Positions 5,483-6,353 of a stretch of 6,353 bases of DNA are shown here, one piece after another (positions within the stretch are counted from its first letter, which is position 1; each line of letters begins with the position of its first letter). The notes beneath the pieces are model-generated. The model searched no databases, was not told where the DNA came from, and saw only the letters and a list, made by a program, of their open reading frames with translations. The stretch is from an uncultured Porphyromonadaceae bacterium (lineage in GTDB: Bacteria; Bacteroidota; Bacteroidia; Bacteroidales; Muribaculaceae), in the NCBI GenBank assembly GCA_900541865.1, contig UQLO01000064.1, positions 1 to 6,353 on the forward strand. Direction: 5' to 3'. The position numbers were made by a program, and so were the translations under genes.

Positions 5483-6353
5483 ACAGTTGCGAATGAGATG
5501 TTTTTAGCGGCTCCGTCGGTGAGAACCTTGTGCCACTCGGTGTTGTCGGTATCGGTGAGTTTGGCGTACACATCGGGGTGTACCGTGATGGTAATGGCTG
5601 CGGTGTTGGAGGCGTGGGCTACCATAAACTGGAATGACCCCAAGTCGAGCACCGGGCATTTGGCGATGTTGAAGTTCTGCTTAAGATATATGCGCAGATA
5701 CTCCAGTTTCGGTGCGGAACAAGTTGTTATTGCGTTTTTGAGGCGACCTTCGCCCGTTGTGCTCAACCAACCGATTATAGCCTTGACGCGAGTGTCGCCG
5801 GTCAGCGAGAACGGTTGATAAAAGTTGGCCACATTGTTGGAGCTGATACCCGAAAGGATTATCACGTCGGACTTGTTAGAGCCTCCCATACAAGTGTTGT
5901 CGCTAACGTCAACGGAGTAAACAGGGCCGGACCCAACGTGGTAGTTAACAGGGGGCAAGGACACTCTCGGCGTCACTCCCATAGAGCTATAACCGAAAGG
6001 AGCGCACATGGGGTTGTGGTATATCTTCAGCGCATCCTCATAGGTTATGTCGTCGAGGAAATACTTTGAAGTGTTCGCTTTGTCGTTCTCCCATCGCAAT
6101 GAGAACAGACCCGTTTCCTCGTCATATCCGAAAGACAAGCCGGCGGGATAATAAATGTCGTTAGCTTTCAGCCACATATCCACGAACAGCGCCTGCTTTG
6201 CGGCGTCGGTCAACGTCAGCGAGTTAGTGTCGACGTGGATGTCGGCGGAATCCTCCAGCTTGTCCTGTTTGGCAACCAATGCGGTGTCGGTCTCGGCCTT
6301 GGTGTAGACGTCGGCGGCGTTGGCCTTGGTGCCGAGCTTGGTGTCGGTCTCCG
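5479..6353 (-). CDS. Tail fibre protein, partial (5' end outside the window)
   Basis: The frame stays open from the stop at 5479 to the right edge, giving at least 290 codons. A TTG at 6279 is an internal Leu codon rather than a start, because coding sequence continues upstream in the same frame. The N-terminal visible part reads ETDTKLGTKANAADVYTKA followed by ETDTALVAKQDKLED, a repeat style typical of phage side tail fibres and likely to form a trimeric shaft. After it come YDEETGLFSLRW and LDDITYEDALKIY, matching a module in the downstream paralogue. Leucine-rich-like sequence follows (CSAPKLEYLRIYLKQNFN). The last 60 residues (KCPVLDLGSFQFMVAHASNT to NISFATV) match the paralogue's C-terminus. 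The stop overlaps the downstream ATG by four bases. This is a probable adhesin contacting the host cell. Confidence 0.85.
   Translation of the reverse strand, partial: ETDTKLGTKANAADVYTKAETDTALVAKQDKLEDSADIHVDTNSLTLTDAAKQALFVDMWLKANDIYYPAGLSFGYDEETGLFSLRWENDKANTSKYFLDDITYEDALKIYHNPMCAPFGYSSMGVTPRVSLPPVNYHVGSGPVYSVDVSDNTCMGGSNKSDVIILSGISSNNVANFYQPFSLTGDTRVKAIIGWLSTTGEGRLKNAITTCSAPKLEYLRIYLKQNFNIAKCPVLDLGSFQFMVAHASNTAAITITVHPDVYAKLTDTDNTEWHKVLTDGAAKNISFATV
6283..6351 (-). repeat. 57-bp-period fibre shaft repeat
   Basis: GAGACCGACACC (coding strand) occurs at 6340-6351 and 6283-6294, exactly 57 bp (19 codons) apart, encoding ETDT each time. ACCAAGGCC also recurs within the unit (TKA). The array runs off the window edge, so the copy number is unknown. 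Confidence 0.7.

Larger units (their letters stand above)
1846..6353. mobile_element. Left end of a tailed-phage prophage integrated at tRNA-Ser
   Basis: The element starts at the tRNA 3' end and continues past the window. In order it has the attachment site, a repeat block, a tyrosine recombinase, and then a minus-strand operon with lysis genes and tail-fibre-like genes. The fibre repeats (ETDT/YTKAETD type), the M15 peptidase and the holin/spanin-like membrane proteins argue for a phage rather than a conjugative element. Repressor, replication, packaging and head genes are not in view, so I cannot say whether it is intact. Confidence 0.85.

Noticed and set aside
4601..6353. Diversity-generating retroelement target in the shared fibre C-termini
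   Set aside because: No reverse transcriptase or template repeat in the window, and the two C-termini differ throughout rather than at adenine positions only. The retroelement could still lie outside the window.

Overview
The window reads as a Bacteroidales chromosome, possibly the Muribaculaceae, with the left end of a prophage integrated at a tRNA gene. Three things point to this order. The first gene ends in a short motif resembling the C-terminal sorting tails common on secreted Bacteroidetes proteins. The tRNA has a Bacteroidetes-type promoter (TAnnTTTG). The integrase has the arm-binding / SAM-like / catalytic layout common in Bacteroidetes elements. The family-level placement is inferred from protein style only.

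Left part (about 1-1782) is host sequence. It holds an AT-rich gene-free stretch, a gene for an exported protein of unknown function (334-1632), a short spacer, and a promoter for tRNA-Ser(GGA) (1783-1870). The 3' part of the tRNA is the probable attachment site. A strong hairpin with a T tract follows. Next comes a compact block of short direct repeats (1958-2019) that looks like integrase or excisionase binding sites. A tyrosine recombinase gene (2031-3305) reads away from the tRNA.

Right part (3273-6353) is a tightly packed minus-strand late operon that converges on the integrase and overlaps its 3' end by 33 bp. In transcription order it contains: a tail-fibre-like protein cut by the window edge; a second, paralogous fibre-like protein with leucine-rich-repeat-like sequence; a small protein sharing an N-terminal module with the second fibre; a two-helix holin candidate; an M15 zinc peptidase (endolysin candidate); and a lipoprotein with a C-terminal membrane anchor, laid out like a one-piece spanin. 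Every junction is either a 4-bp ATGA overlap or a 2-bp gap, so translation is probably coupled from the fibres through the lysis genes.

The most interesting points are: a run of eight G near the start of the second fibre gene, where any one-base slip meets a stop within a few codons (a possible on/off switch for host recognition); the paralogous fibre genes with shared modules and a near-identical gene junction; the candidate u-spanin; and the repeat block between the attachment site and the integrase. No immunity repressor, excisionase, CRISPR, insertion sequence, reverse transcriptase or defence gene is visible here.
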